64,000 nucleotides of DNA from Acanthosepion lycidas (Eukaryota; Mollusca; Cephalopoda; Sepiida; Sepiidae). The notes beneath the pieces are model-generated. The model had not been told where the DNA came from, searched no databases, and saw nothing but the letters and a program-made list of their open reading frames with translations. This document shows positions 1-10,559 of this stretch, one piece after another; positions within the stretch are counted from its first letter, which is position 1; each line of letters begins with the position of its first letter. The translations under genes were made by a program, and so were the position numbers. The stretch covers positions 21,710,191 to 21,774,190 of the forward strand of contig OZ010573.1 in NCBI GenBank assembly GCA_963932145.1. Direction: 5' to 3'.

Positions 1-147
1 TTTCGTTATCTTCTGTTTTCTTAATTCCTGTTCTTTGACTGTTGTCCCCCCTTCATAATATTTTTGTTTCTCATATTCTCTCACACTCAATAACCTCCCC
101 CCTAGTGCTTAATTGTCTTGCTTTGGGTGAAATGATAAAAAAAGAAA
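1..147 (+). mobile_element. LINE-A 3' end remnant
   Basis: The stretch ends in a 'cctagtgcttaattgtcttg' block, then 'gggtgaaatgat' and an A-run. This matches the 3' tails seen at 40825-40880, 56650-56705 and 58120-58175 in this window. Only non-coding tail is present and the element starts outside the window. Family assignment rests on comparison within the window. Confidence 0.6.
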
Positions 148-216
148 ATGTACATGTTAACACCTCCAATCAATTAAGATCAGATGAAAGTCAATACCTG
201 GTGTAAAATCAGTGTA

Positions 217-232
217 TATTATTATTATTATA

Positions 233-303
<71 letters not shown>
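217..303. repeat. (ATT)n microsatellite
   Basis: Nearly pure ATT trinucleotide tract with two 'tatatt' interruptions. It reads as poly-Leu or poly-Ile in translation and does not encode a protein. Confidence 0.95.
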
Positions 304-1200
304 TCAAGATATTTTCCCGATACCACTGCATTAGATTTAAAGCTCTGGTTGATTTTGGGAGGTCATATGACAAATGATAAACGGAAATATCTTTGGCTTG
401 GGGCAATTTAGCTTTTAGAATCAATCGAAAATCGAAAAAGATAAAAACATATTTAATACTGTGATCTCTTGTTTCGTTCTTAGTTTATAAAATGCGCACA
501 TTGTCAGAGATTATACAGAGGGCAAAATTTCCTCTTTCATTTAGTAGCTTTGATTAAAAAATAAAAATAAAAATCACTTGATTACTCCATCGCTTTACAA
601 ATGCTGAGCATTGGTTTAATCTGATTCTATGTCATATTTTGACATGAAAGCATATTAAAGAATTGGTGAATTTTATTTTTTCTTCACGTAAAGATGAAAA
701 AAAAAACAGAGTTGAACCATAAACAGATATTGAGATATTATTTTTTTAAATTCCTCTCTAAAGACTTCTATATGCTGTGCCTCGTAATATAAATCGCAAA
801 ATAACCAAAGTGGAAGTTACCCTGGAGTGGTAGCTGAAAGGGGAAAGCTGGGTTGATACTCACAGACTTACGGTTTTATAACAACCTGTTTTTTTTTGTT
901 TTTTGTTTTTGTTGCTGTTATCGTAACCGGGTTATTGATTTTAGATGCTAAGCACTCATTTATGAAATGGCAATCTCACTAAAACTACCACTTACAATAA
1001 TGGAAGATTTTCCTGAAATTTTGTTCTCGCCTCTGGCATGTAAAGCGATATCAATAACTGCATTATTAAAAAGTAGCCATTTTTGTCAGAAGATGGTTTA
1101 TTTCTTGTTAACGTTTAGATTCTTTCTAGGGCCTGAGTTTTATGGTTAGTCTATGAGAAAAATGAATAATTACAGTTTTTAGCCAATAAGAAGGCTTTGG
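304..1200. other. Unassigned AT-rich DNA
   Basis: No coding signal or recognisable repeat is visible apart from short A/T homopolymers. Short frames here have no family motif. Confidence 0.5.
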
Positions 1201-1271
1201 ATTTACTATTATTATTATTTTTACTACTACTACTACTACTACTACGACTACTACTACTACTACTACTACAC
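1201..1271. repeat. (ATT)n/(ACT)n trinucleotide tract
   Basis: An ATT tract passes directly into (ACT)n with one ACG variant. It reads as poly-Ser on the minus strand. Confidence 0.9.
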
Positions 1272-1437
1272 TTATGATTGTTGTTGTGGTGTGGTATCAT
1301 CATGCCAGGGAGCAATTTTAGGGGCCTAATTAACAAGTTCTCTCCGGGGTCTATGAGTAAAAATGGTTCTGTAGGTGAGTTATCTATGTATATTTGCGAT
1401 CTTTAGTTTAAATGGAAAGAGTTTTGCCGGTGAATTT

Positions 1438-1605
1438 GTGCATTATTTTAATCGGTTTCACCCTATGCAAGGAAGTAAAGCCACTAAGACACAAGAGGGT
1501 TAATGAGCGTGGAAGAATTATGAACAGGAACATTCATAATGAGTGGAAAGACAAAAGAGTAACCAGGAGGACAGTAGATAGCGATTGACAGTTCCGTACA
1601 AACTA
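1438..1605 (-). mobile_element. LINE-A 3' end remnant
   Basis: On the plus strand 'tttcaccctatgcaagg' and 'agccactaagacacaag' are the reverse complement of the LINE-A tail. The adjoining 'acagtagatagcgattgaca' is shared with 44309-44328. The copy is heavily decayed with no open frame. Confidence 0.55.
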
Positions 1606-1769
1606 GTCTTTTTGTCGCTCTAAGATGTTGAGAGTCCAGGAATGTTACTCACATATTCGGTACCATTCTTTATCATACCAAATGACCAGATCACAACAGG
1701 AATAATTGTACTTTTGAAAAATACAATTATTATTATTGTTATTAGTATTATTATTTCATTTCCCTTGAA

Positions 1770-2110
1770 TTCTGGTGTACACGCGTTTCTTTCGGGGTCC
1801 CGCCCAGAGACCTAAGGTCAGAAATGGCATCATGACATTTTCCAGTGAGCAGTTTTGAAAAAATAAATCACACGTATTTTACAGAGATAAAGCCCTTCGT
1901 AAAGTGTGGGCTGTACGTGTGAGAACAATTTTTTTGTGTGTAGACATGAGCTACCAGGAATCCCTTCAATGTGTCTATTGGAATCTCTTCCAATCAATCC
2001 GAGGGCTCCAACTACAATTGGAATTGTTGATATCCTCATGTGCCACGTTTTTGAGATTTCAATTTCAAGGTCCTCATATTTTGATTATTATTATTATTTT
2101 TATTTTCTTT
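1770..2110 (-). mobile_element. LINE-R C-terminal fragment, copy 1
   Basis: The minus strand reads STIPIVVGALGLIGRDSN and then an IEGIPGSSCL stretch. This is the C-terminal tail typical of LINEs with a restriction-like endonuclease (R2/R4-type superclade; clade assigned from memory of family motifs). Similar peptides are encoded on the plus strand at 29586 and 30714. The 3' flank carries a 'gggacccg...gaaatgtgtacacc' block found in all copies. It is a fragment with no RT domain. Confidence 0.6.
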
Positions 2111-2199
2111 GATTTCTGGTGTGTACACATTTCTTTCCGGGTCCCGCCCAAAGACCTACGGTTAGGTTAGAAATGGCATCATGGCACTTTCCACTGATA

Positions 2200-2237
<38 letters not shown>

Positions 2238-2240
<3 letters not shown>

Positions 2241-3164
2241 CATAGATAAAGCCCTTTGTAAAGTGTGGGCTGTACTTGTGAGATCAATTTTTTGTATTTC
2301 TTTGAGGCATGGACTTCCAGGAATCCCTTCAATTAGTCTACTGGAATCTTTTCCAGCCAATCTTAATTTAAGGGTATTAGGATTAAATATTTTACTAAGT
2401 GGATTAGTTTCAGGGTTGGGGAAATGTTTCTTGATGAGGTTAAGCAATATACGTCCTAATTTAGTTTTAACCATTATATTGAAATGGGGAGTAAACCAGA
2501 TGATCTTTCTAGATCTTCTTTTCTTATTATGGTTGCAAATAACAGGGTTTTTATATTGAATAGTGATATCTTTGTATCCACTATTTTTGAATGCAGAATT
2601 GTAAAAATCACGATGTTTATTAAAAACATCTTTGTTAGAAGAGTTAGTGCTAATTCTAAAACCAATGGAAGAAGGTATGTGTTTGATAACTGAAGGGGGG
2701 TGGATGGAATTTGGATGCACGTATATTGGGTTGGAATTAACCTTCCCATATGGTTGGAAAGTGTTACTAACAAGGTCAAGGGTGACGTCTAGAAAATCCA
2801 CTTGTTTAACGTTATTTGTAACTATTGTTCTAAGACCTAAATCCTTAAATACCCTTTGGATCATTTTCCTAATACGGTCTGCCTTAATTTTAGTGGAGTT
2901 TTTAACAACTAATAAGGCATCGTCTCTATACAATCCTAAGCTATAAGAATCTAGACAAGCAAAAGCACTTAAATTGTACAAAAGAAATAATCCAACCAGC
3001 TCAGAAGCTCTCGCAGAATCCAGAGAACCCATTGAAATGTCAAAATTATCGTTGCAAGACTTTTTGGTCCACTGTTCATCCTTGTAGATCAGAACAGAAT
3101 TTCGGCATTTCATGATAATGTCCACTTCACTCTCAGAAATAGAGTATTGCCGGGCGAAATGCAA
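2238..3164 (-). mobile_element. Penelope-like RT fragment fused in frame to LINE-R C-terminus
   Basis: This is an uninterrupted 308-residue frame on the minus strand. Residues ~43-62 ([20 protein letters not shown]) and LGLYRDDALLVV at ~76-87 match Penelope-like reverse transcriptase; the YRDD catalytic motif at 79-82 is intact. VDFLDVTLDL, HPNSIHPPSVIKHIP and RRSRKIIWF follow in the order usual for PLE RTs. The N-terminal RT half is missing because a TA block begins immediately upstream at ~3158. From about residue 267 the frame leaves PLE sequence (KIFNPNTLKL) and continues as IEGIPGSPCLKEIQKI, the C-terminus of LINE-R. The GIY-YIG endonuclease that should follow is absent. A stable function is unlikely. 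The in-frame join is probably chance insertion of two decaying elements, but the lack of any stop is notable. Confidence 0.8.
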
Positions 3165-3196
3165 GGCCTATATATATGTATGTATATATATATACG

Positions 3197-3232
<36 letters not shown>

Positions 3233-3316
3233 CCTATATATATATATATATATATATATAAAAGCCTATATATATATATATATATATAAAAGCCTATATA
3301 TATATATATATATAAG

Positions 3317-3362
<46 letters not shown>

Positions 3363-3516
3363 CCTATATGTATGTATATATATATATATAAGCTTATATG
3401 TATGTATGTGTGTGTATATATATATTTATATATATATATATATAAGCCTATATGTACATATATATATATATAATAAGCCTATATATATATATATAAGCCT
3501 ATATGTATATATAAAA

Positions 3517-3591
<75 letters not shown>

Positions 3592-3593
3592 AC
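3158..3593. repeat. (TA)n block punctuated by 'agcc'
   Basis: About 430 bp of TA dinucleotide broken at irregular intervals by 'agcc' or 'aaagcc' and a few 'gtatgta' units. At least ten punctuations are visible. The reading frames here are Ile/Tyr artefacts. Confidence 0.95.
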
Positions 3594-3875
3594 GCCTTTT
3601 TTTTAGATAAAAAAATACGGTCTATATTAACTTAGTTAAATAAAACAAATAAGGAAACATTCGGCATTCACTGTCCGAGCAGGGTTAGGGTTTAAACTTT
3701 CGGTTTAAATTATGAAATCTTTCTCAAAAAGCAATTTTTCAATAAAATAAGTTTCACCAGTAACTGTTATTGTTATTCTCCGTGAAATTTTAATTCAAGA
3801 GAAAAAGATGTTTTTGCTGATAGAAATATTCTTTCCTAGTATCAAGTGCGACTGAATTCCAGCCGTTGTAAGTTT
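3594..3875. other. Unassigned AT-rich DNA
   Basis: Nothing recognisable is seen. Confidence 0.4.
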
Positions 3876-3877
3876 GG

Positions 3878-4135
3878 GTGAGTCGGTGGTGTAATGGATA
3901 ATGGCTCTGAATTGAAAATTGGAGGACCGAGTTCTAATCCCAGCCGATTTCGTTATATTCTCTCACGTGCAAATAACCTTTCGAAAAGTACAAACCCACC
4001 TCTTCTCTCCTATCTATGGGTTAATTAGCTGGACATGTATCATTAAATCATTTTTATGTCCCAAAATTTCTAAAAATCGTAAAGTATTTTCTGATTTTAA
4101 ATAAAAAGCCATAAAAACAATCAATCAGTCAATAT
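3878..4135 (+). mobile_element. tRNA-derived SINE (SINE-2), divergent copy
   Basis: An A-box-like 'tggtgtaatggataatgg' and a B-box-like 'cgagttctaatccc' are spaced as in a tRNA promoter. Downstream 'ttctctcacgtgcaaataac' and 'cctcttctctcctatc' correspond to the body of the fuller copy at 49725-50005. It ends in an A-rich tail before a short TA tract and a MITE. tRNA-derived SINEs are well documented in octopus; the family identity is inferred. Confidence 0.6.
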
Positions 4136-4150
4136 ATATATATATATATA

Positions 4151-4230
4151 TTAGGTTGGTGCAAAAATAATGACGGTTTTTGACGTTAAAAAATACGTCA
4201 AAAACCGTCATTATTTTTGCACCAACCTAA
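4151..4230. mobile_element. MADE1-like palindromic mariner MITE, copy 1 (80 bp)
   Basis: An 80-bp near-perfect palindrome beginning TTAGGTTGGTGCAAAAATAA and ending in its reverse complement, flanked by TA. Arms contain GACGGTTTTTGACGT and the loop is about 'taaaaaatacg'. The ends and the 80-bp length match the vertebrate MADE1 MITE of Hsmar1 mariner as I recall it. No coding capacity. Confidence 0.9.
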
Positions 4231-4299
4231 TATATGTGTGTGTGTGTATGTATATATAGTATCCTCTCCCCACAAAATGTACTCTGTATTTAAATGAAA

Positions 4300-4690
4300 A
4301 TAAATTTAGTGTTTATTGATATGCAAACAAGATTAGCCCTTTGAGCTTTGAATAATTTTAACCCTTCTGCGCAAATAATTGGTATGTAAAGTTTTACGGT
4401 AGTTATAAAATAGTTACAAAAATATAAGCATTATGCTTAGCAGGGAGAAAGTATCATTTCATGCCTTCACTTTATCGCCAGAATTATTTCTTTGTGTCCC
4501 AGTCTACCCAAATAAGACAACCAATAGAAAAACACGACGCAAATGTTTACCTACCGTTCAAACGGTGGCTCGGTATTAAGTTATTTTTCTCTACCACCGG
4601 TAAAGCGGTGGTCAGGGCTGAAAAAGTTAATGGTTAAAATGAAGTAATACTCATGTTTATTGACTTACAAAGAAGATTAAAGGTTTAAGT
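4300..4690. repeat. Direct-repeat-bounded unit with GC hairpins
   Basis: The motif 'gtttattgatatgcaaacaa' at ~4310 recurs as 'gtttattgacttacaaagaa' at ~4653 in the same direction, each followed by 'gatta'. The same motif pair occurs on the minus strand at 28117-28215. Between them lie hairpins 'accgttcaaacggt' and 'ccaccggtaaagcggtgg', and TTAA at ~4358 and ~4632. A TTAA-flanked (piggyBac-type) MITE is one reading, but the inverted termini match poorly. Confidence 0.35.
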
Positions 4691-4795
4691 TAATTGTCAA
4701 AAGTTAAATACATGTTTATAAATAATCAAAGTGACGAGGAAGTCAAACAAATGAGTACATTTTTAGAGACACACTGTTTATGTACATGGAGATAG

Positions 4796-4872
4796 AAAGA
4801 GAGAAAGAGAGAGAGAGAGAGAAAGAGGAAGAGAGAAAGAAAGAATGAGAGAGAGAGAGAGAGAGAGAGTGA
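4796..4872. repeat. (GA)n tract
   Basis: Imperfect GA repeat with AAAGA variants. Confidence 0.9.
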
Positions 4873-5535
4873 GTGACAGAGGGAAGGGAATATTAGAAAC
4901 GGAGATTCATACAGTAGGCATTTTGTGTTTTATATTCTTTCTTTTTATATTAAATGATTGTTAATTTCTGGAATAAACAAAACTGCCATCCATTTCCGGA
5001 TGAAATTAGATCGGGTTGGCTTTCATTATTTAATTGTTAGACACCTGTATTGCCAGAAAATGTGGTGCGTACGATGGGCTTTGTAACAGCGAAAAGCTTA
5101 ATTATCAGTGACAGTGACATTCAACATTATCAATGATAAAGGGAACTATAAAGAATCATGATAAAGTATTATGACAAGACAATAGAAAGAAGTAAAAACG
5201 AACAAAGCTTTTGACATTTTTTTTATCTAAAAACGATCAACAGGACCAGACTACACCACGCGTTTCAAGAGACATTTTCTCTTATCGTTTGCTGTTTTTA
5301 ATCGATTCGTCCACAGTTTTTATCTTTTTGATGATCGTTGCCATGTGTGGGTTGGTTTGAGCAGAATATTTGCGAAGTGTCTGGGCCTCAAGAAAACTTA
5401 ATTCTGGATTGAATAATTCTACAATGCATTGTGTTGCCGGCAAGGATTCGGGCTAATAGAAAATAATTTCTCCAGTTTTGTAAAAATAGTATTCCAAAAA
5501 AGTAAATAATGTCCAAGTTCTACATCAGACGCTCT
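4873..5535. other. Unassigned DNA
   Basis: No gene-like signal or familiar repeat seen. Confidence 0.4.
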
Positions 5536-5539
5536 GGAG

Positions 5540-6200
5540 AAGTCAATCAACGATGGACAGAACACGTGACCAGCAAGGAAGAAAATAACAGTTACATGGA
5601 AGCTTATACGTACAATCAGAAAAAAAAATAGCTGAAATGTCTGCGGTATATAATGAGAAAATAGAGTTTGGTGGATATAACATCTTGTTGTTTTTGTTGT
5701 TGTTGTTGTTTTTGTTGTTGTTGTTTTTGTTGTTGTTGTTTTTGTTGATGTATTTTTGTTTTTGTTGTTTTGTATTGTTTTTGTTGTTCTTCTATGTGCT
5801 ATGTCTCTTCAGAGAATGAGCGACCATGGCTCTCCACAACTTCCTATACTTTGTAGCAGTAGGAAATATTAAAGACAAGAGAAGCAGAAGGAAACAATAA
5901 GTAACCTCTTTAATGAGTTGGATGGTAGTATGAGGGGGGGCATAATAAAGCGTCAAATGTAACACAGAACATTTATAGAAAGGTACTTACAGAACACGTG
6001 ACCAAGCGAGGAAGTCTTTCAAAATAAGAATTACAAGGAAACATATTTATAGACACAGTTGAAATTTCTGGGACACAATGAGAAAAATAGGGCCTAGTGA
6101 ATTTCAATTATTTTATGTTCTGTCCCTTTAGAACATGTGTAACCATAGTTCTTCATTATTTTCTATTCTTTGTAGCAGCAGGAAATATAAATATTGGCAG
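5540..6200. repeat. Tandem duplication with LINE-B C-terminal scraps
   Basis: The block 'acagaacacgtgacc...' at 5558 with its ~320 following bases recurs, diverged, from about 5988. Each unit ends in a minus-strand LINE-B C-terminal scrap (plus strand 'ccatggctctccacaacttc' at 5825 and a weaker version at 6130) followed by 'tttgtagcag.aggaaatat'. The first unit also carries an expanded (TTG)n tract at 5685-5795. Confidence 0.6.
5685..5795. repeat. (TTG)n tract
   Basis: Interrupted TTG/TTTTTG repeat that translates as poly-Leu/Phe. Present in only the first of the two tandem units around it. Confidence 0.9.
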
Positions 6201-6344
6201 CAAGACTTCAGCATCAGCAAAAGTAAGAAGTAGAAGCGTCGGCAAAGGAGGTCAATCCTGACAGCAAGAAGATTAGGTTAAACTCTTCAAATTGTAGCTC
6301 CAGAATTCTTCCACGAAACTAATACTTAAATCATTGGTTCGTGA

Positions 6345-6805
6345 ATATGGTTTGGTTTGGTTGTTTTACGGCATGTTAACCTCAATGCCGACAAATTTTT
6401 ATACTGGTAAAAAAATTTCAAAAATATCTTGCTGGTAATATTTTTTTCAAAAATATCTTGCTGGTAATATTTTTTTCAAAAATGTATTGCTGGTAATATT
6501 TTTCTTTTTCAAAAATATATTGCTGGAAAAAATTTGTCCAATAAAGTATTGCTAGAATTAAAACCTGTTTTTAGACTTTCATAGTGCTTTGATCTCTTTT
6601 TGGGGTGGGGGTTTAACTATTTTCCCTTAGCTAGGACGCTGACAGATGCTACCACCCCGGGTCAGGGTGGACCTGTAAGACCAGCAGTTAAGACGTGTTT
6701 CCACGGTCCTCAAAACCTTTTCATCAATGGCCTTGCTATCGGATGTAGTTTATCGTCTTACTCAGGACGCCGTGAATATGGTGGCATAGTATTTGTAAGT
6801 TGAAC
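6345..6805 (-). repeat. Rep-A dispersed repeat, copy 1
   Basis: On the minus strand this matches 58545-59010 end to end: 'gatgtagtttatcgtc' (plus-strand text), 'ctaccacccc...tcagggtgga', then an internal short tandem 'aatatttttttcaaaaatatcttgctggt' repeated about four times, and a terminal 'ttttacggcatgttaacctc'. In its sense orientation the family ends in an (AAAAC)n-like tail, suggesting a retroposon. No protein is encoded. Confidence 0.65.
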
Positions 6806-7628
6806 TCTTCCTGAGTCTAGTAGTACATATTTAGGCTCAGTGGAAATATGGTGATAAATAATGGACCAGCATTAAAAACAAAATAACGAGAGGAGATATC
6901 CCCAAACATGGACTGCGGAATGAAAACAATTTACGCTCGTTAATTTAAGCAAAATATTTTGATCGAAATTCATCTGAGTTTACCAGGATAGACAGATAAT
7001 GAAAAAAGTTCGGAGTGTACAACGTTCTGATAATAACAAGCAAGATAAAGAGATCAGTACGACTATAAATAACTTAACTGAGATGCATACAGGTTTCGTT
7101 TTCAATCGACTACTTCTCGCTCACATTGTTCTCGTTTTAGTTCTCGTTATTCTTCTCGTTCGCATGTAGTTGTTAAAATCTACAATACCCCAAAAGAACA
7201 AATCCAGCAAGAATATAATCGCATGATATCCACCTGCATCACAACGCTATTGTTGCTGTGATGGGATCAACTGGGAGTTCGAATGTCAATTTTTATTCAT
7301 CGATTGGAGTAGTTCGCATAAAATAATGGTCGTTTGCATGTGCAAAGTAAACTAGGAGGACAACGACATGTCTGTATTCACACGCAAAACACAGCCCCAA
7401 ATCCTGCTAACATCGTGTAGAGTGACAACAGTTACAACTCCAGCTCGCGTTTGTTTTTATGTATGTCTAGAATATTGTTTCAATTCATTCTGTTGGCATT
7501 CTTGCAACTGGGAGGTAATGTGCTATTGACAAAAATAAAAAAAATGAGGCGTCTGTTTCAAATATGATTATCCACTATTGGAATTTATAACAATTTCGAG
7601 TTAAAAATTAATTACTACTTTATATACG
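6806..7628. other. Unassigned DNA
   Basis: No feature recognised. Confidence 0.4.
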
Positions 7629-7629
7629 A

Positions 7630-7830
7630 GGATCGACTGGAATGTTCATAGGCTGACCAAGATATTAATGTAACTAGACACACCAGTTAGTAGACTAAAA
7701 GACATGCAAGTCTGGCGGGATACGACAGCTGGTCGGACTCTGTTGAATTCTGGTATGTATTTTAGTCTACAGACAGGTGTGTCAACTTACATTTTTATCT
7801 AGGTTAGCCTATGAACATTCCAGTCGACCC
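7630..7830. mobile_element. Foldback MITE, ~200 bp
   Basis: Long imperfect terminal inverted repeats: 'tcgactggaatgttcatagg' at 7633 mirrors the complement ending at 7828, and homology continues about 78 bp inward to 'gtagactaaaa'. The ~45-bp centre is unpaired. I see no clear target duplication, so superfamily is open. Confidence 0.75.
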
Positions 7831-7844
7831 TTCTATGTGTATAT

Positions 7845-7851
7845 ATATATG

Positions 7852-7898
<47 letters not shown>

Positions 7899-7922
7899 TT
7901 ATATATATATACATACATACAT

Positions 7923-7970
<48 letters not shown>

Positions 7971-7990
7971 TTATATATATATACATATGT
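7845..7990. repeat. Compound (TA)n-(CATA)n-(CA)n microsatellite
   Basis: TA passes into CATA, then CA, then TA again. Reading frames here are artefacts. Confidence 0.95.
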
Positions 7991-8121
7991 AATTTTGTTA
8001 TACTTATATGAGAAGAAGTTTCAATATTATCCAAGTTCTAGTACGTTTCTAGACATAGCGTGAAATGGGAGCCAACACTGCATTGTGACTGTCAGTTGCA
8101 CTATTCAAGTGATCGTTAAAC

Positions 8122-8122
<1 letters not shown>

Positions 8123-8153
<31 letters not shown>
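8123..8153. repeat. (GA)n tract
   Basis: Pure GA dinucleotide. Confidence 0.9.
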
Positions 8154-8155
<2 letters not shown>

Positions 8156-8229
8156 TATAATTTAAATATACTCAATATTTTTCTGTTTATTTAAGTAAAA
8201 CACATTTAGTTTTTCAATTTTATTTACGT

Positions 8230-8231
<2 letters not shown>

Positions 8232-8311
<80 letters not shown>

Positions 8312-8313
8312 AA
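8232..8313. repeat. (TA)n-(TG)n microsatellite
   Basis: About 62 bp of TA followed by (TG)8. Confidence 0.95.
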
Positions 8314-8408
8314 TTATGAATTAGAATAGAAAAGAATTGATTAATTACATGAATACATACTCGGATTTTCCGGATTTTTTATGTCTTACCTTATGCGTAT
8401 TTTAGTGA

Positions 8409-8411
<3 letters not shown>

Positions 8412-8455
<44 letters not shown>
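8412..8455. repeat. (TA)n microsatellite
   Basis: Pure TA. Confidence 0.95.
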
Positions 8456-8457
<2 letters not shown>

Positions 8458-8540
8458 ATTTTCATATATATTATTTCTATATTATATATGCGCGGTACTT
8501 ATTGAAAAGTGCTCAATATCAGTGATAGAGCTAGCATCTT

Positions 8541-8655
8541 TAGTTGGATTGATGTGAGTTTGTGACCCTGGGTTTCACGTTATTTGCGATCGTCAGACAA
8601 ACTCGCTGACGATCGCAAATTGCGTGAAACCCAGGGTCACAAACTCACATCAATG

Positions 8656-8661
<6 letters not shown>
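8541..8661. mobile_element. 121-bp palindrome with TA ends
   Basis: Left arm 8541-8596 and right arm 8606-8661 pair with a 9-nt loop 'acaaactcg'. The arms carry 'gtgaccctgggtttcacg' and 'gcgatcgtcag', with only a few mismatches near the tip and around 'gga/aca'. The element begins TAGTT and ends AACTA next to a TA tract, so a TA-inserting MITE is plausible. Low divergence between arms suggests youth or arm conversion. Confidence 0.75.

Positions 8662-8712
<51 letters not shown>
8659..8712. repeat. (TA)n microsatellite
   Basis: Pure TA abutting the palindrome. Confidence 0.95.
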
Positions 8713-8714
<2 letters not shown>

Positions 8715-8895
8715 CATCATAAAAATAACGTATGTATATAGTAAACATCTTTATGATTATATATTTTAAAAAGTTTAAAAATCCGTTTATAAAGAAATCC
8801 ACTGAGAACTGAATGTAAAGAAAATAAAAAAAAACTAGAGTACGAATTCTTTTAGGTTAAAAATCTGACTATATTCTAATATATATAACTAATAG

Positions 8896-8968
<73 letters not shown>
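8896..8968. repeat. (TA)n microsatellite
   Basis: Pure TA. Confidence 0.95.
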
Positions 8969-8973
<5 letters not shown>

Positions 8974-8974
8974 T

Positions 8975-9550
8975 ACAATATTATTCAAAATATTTAATAA
9001 AAACAGTGTCAAATTAAGCTATAGTTGTATGACCAACTTAGCTAACTTAATTAACGGATACAACATGAGAAAAACTAATGATAAACCATGCAGTGCTCCT
9101 CCTGGATGTAATTGTAGGAATGAGAAAAACTGTCCCCGCCAGCGAAAGTGCCAGCAAGAGTGTGTGGTATATTAAGTTAAAATATACAAGGATATAATTA
9201 ATAACAACAACGATGTAAATCCTAAAGTATACATAGGATTCACTCAAAATATTAAAAAAAAAAAATGATATTATAACCATATGAATAGCTTCAATAATGA
9301 AAAATCCAAACATAGTACTACATTATCTACCTATATATGGAAAATTAGACATGACAATAACAAAGACCCCGTTTTGGAGTGGGAAATATTAAAAAGATGT
9401 CTCAAATATAGAGCAGGTAACAAAATTTGTCAACTATGTCTAGAGGAAAAATTAGCTATAGCTTTATACAAAGAACCTGATTATTTATCAAATTCTAAAA
9501 CTGAAATCCTAAACAAATGTAGACACAGAAAACGTTGGTTGTTAGACTAG
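8975..9550 (+). pseudogene. Penelope-like element C-terminus with GIY-YIG endonuclease
   Basis: One frame runs from ~8981 (LFKIFNKNSVKLSYSCMTN, the PLE RT-endonuclease linker) to the stop at 9548-9550. It contains the PLE cysteine motif CNCRNEKNCPRQRKC, the GIY-YIG module (VVY...VYIGFT), NHMNSF, LEWEILKRC, CQLCLEEK with the catalytic-type Glu, and the terminal NKCRHRKRWLL. Two in-frame stops break it: TAA at 9173 just after VVY, and TGA at 9266 where relatives have Arg before YNHxxSF. Both look like point mutations (Lys codon to TAA, CGA to TGA), so decay is recent. No RT precedes it: a TA tract truncates the 5' side at ~8968. Confidence 0.85.
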
Positions 9551-10005
9551 GTCTCCACCTCCCTTTTTTTTTTAAATTTTATCTCGATTTGAATACATGG
9601 TTGCCCCCACCCCGTTGTCTGAGTTTTCTTTCCTTTTTTTGTTGGTCACGTGGTCATGATTTTATGTTTATAGGCTATATATTCTGTTCTTATGTCACCT
9701 CATTAGCCAGCTTTCCCTGACGTAGGTGAAACCTTGGTAGGTTTGTCTAGCTCTTTAGGTTTAATTAGGTCTGCTTTACTTCACGTATTGAGCACTTTAT
9801 TTAGTTATTTTGCTTACTTGTATCGTTTTTTTTTCTTTGGAATTTGGACTTGCATGCTAGACGATTATTTTCGACTGACGTACATGTTCTTTGTTCTTTC
9901 TTTTTTTTATACCTTTTTTCCCCTTTGGTATTGGTTTGATTATTTGCAAATCAAGACACCGAAGGTTTTTCGGACGTGTATAATTTCTTATACTTATAAG
10001 ATGCT

Positions 10006-10007
<2 letters not shown>
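9551..10007. other. Probable PLE 3' flank, T-rich
   Basis: T-rich DNA follows the PLE stop codon. It may include the element's 3' UTR, but no end could be set. Confidence 0.3.
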
Positions 10008-10091
<84 letters not shown>

Positions 10092-10120
10092 AAATATATA
10101 TATATAAAGAAATATAGTCT
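10008..10120. repeat. (TA)n microsatellite
   Basis: About 80 bp of TA followed by two 'aaagaaatatatatata' units. Confidence 0.95.
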
Positions 10121-10559
10121 AAAGGTGTGCTATATTTATGGAATAATATATATATATATTAGTAAAAGAAAAGGAGAAAAAATAAACTTGAAACATTGAA
10201 TATGTTTAACTTAAGTAAGCAAAATCAAATATTTTTTATGCACAACTAGCATTATTGAACAATATTCCGCGCATACAAACACAAATGCGAGCGGGGGTTG
10301 TAGCTTCTCACTCCCCATAATTTTTAGCCTGTGTGTTGAGGTGCGAATACAGACTGGAATATGTTGATACCAGGTTTACGTTGCACATGTAAACAAATAT
10401 TTCTTGTATATACCTACACTAATCAATGAACAGTAAAGATTTCCATTCGACTCTCTATGTAATCCTATCACAACATGAAGGATGCTGTCGTGTAAAAGTA
10501 CATGTGCCTATATTTTTTTGGTTTTTTTTTTCTCTTTGGATATAACAGATTTTAATGAA
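10121..10559. other. Unassigned DNA
   Basis: No feature recognised. Confidence 0.4.
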
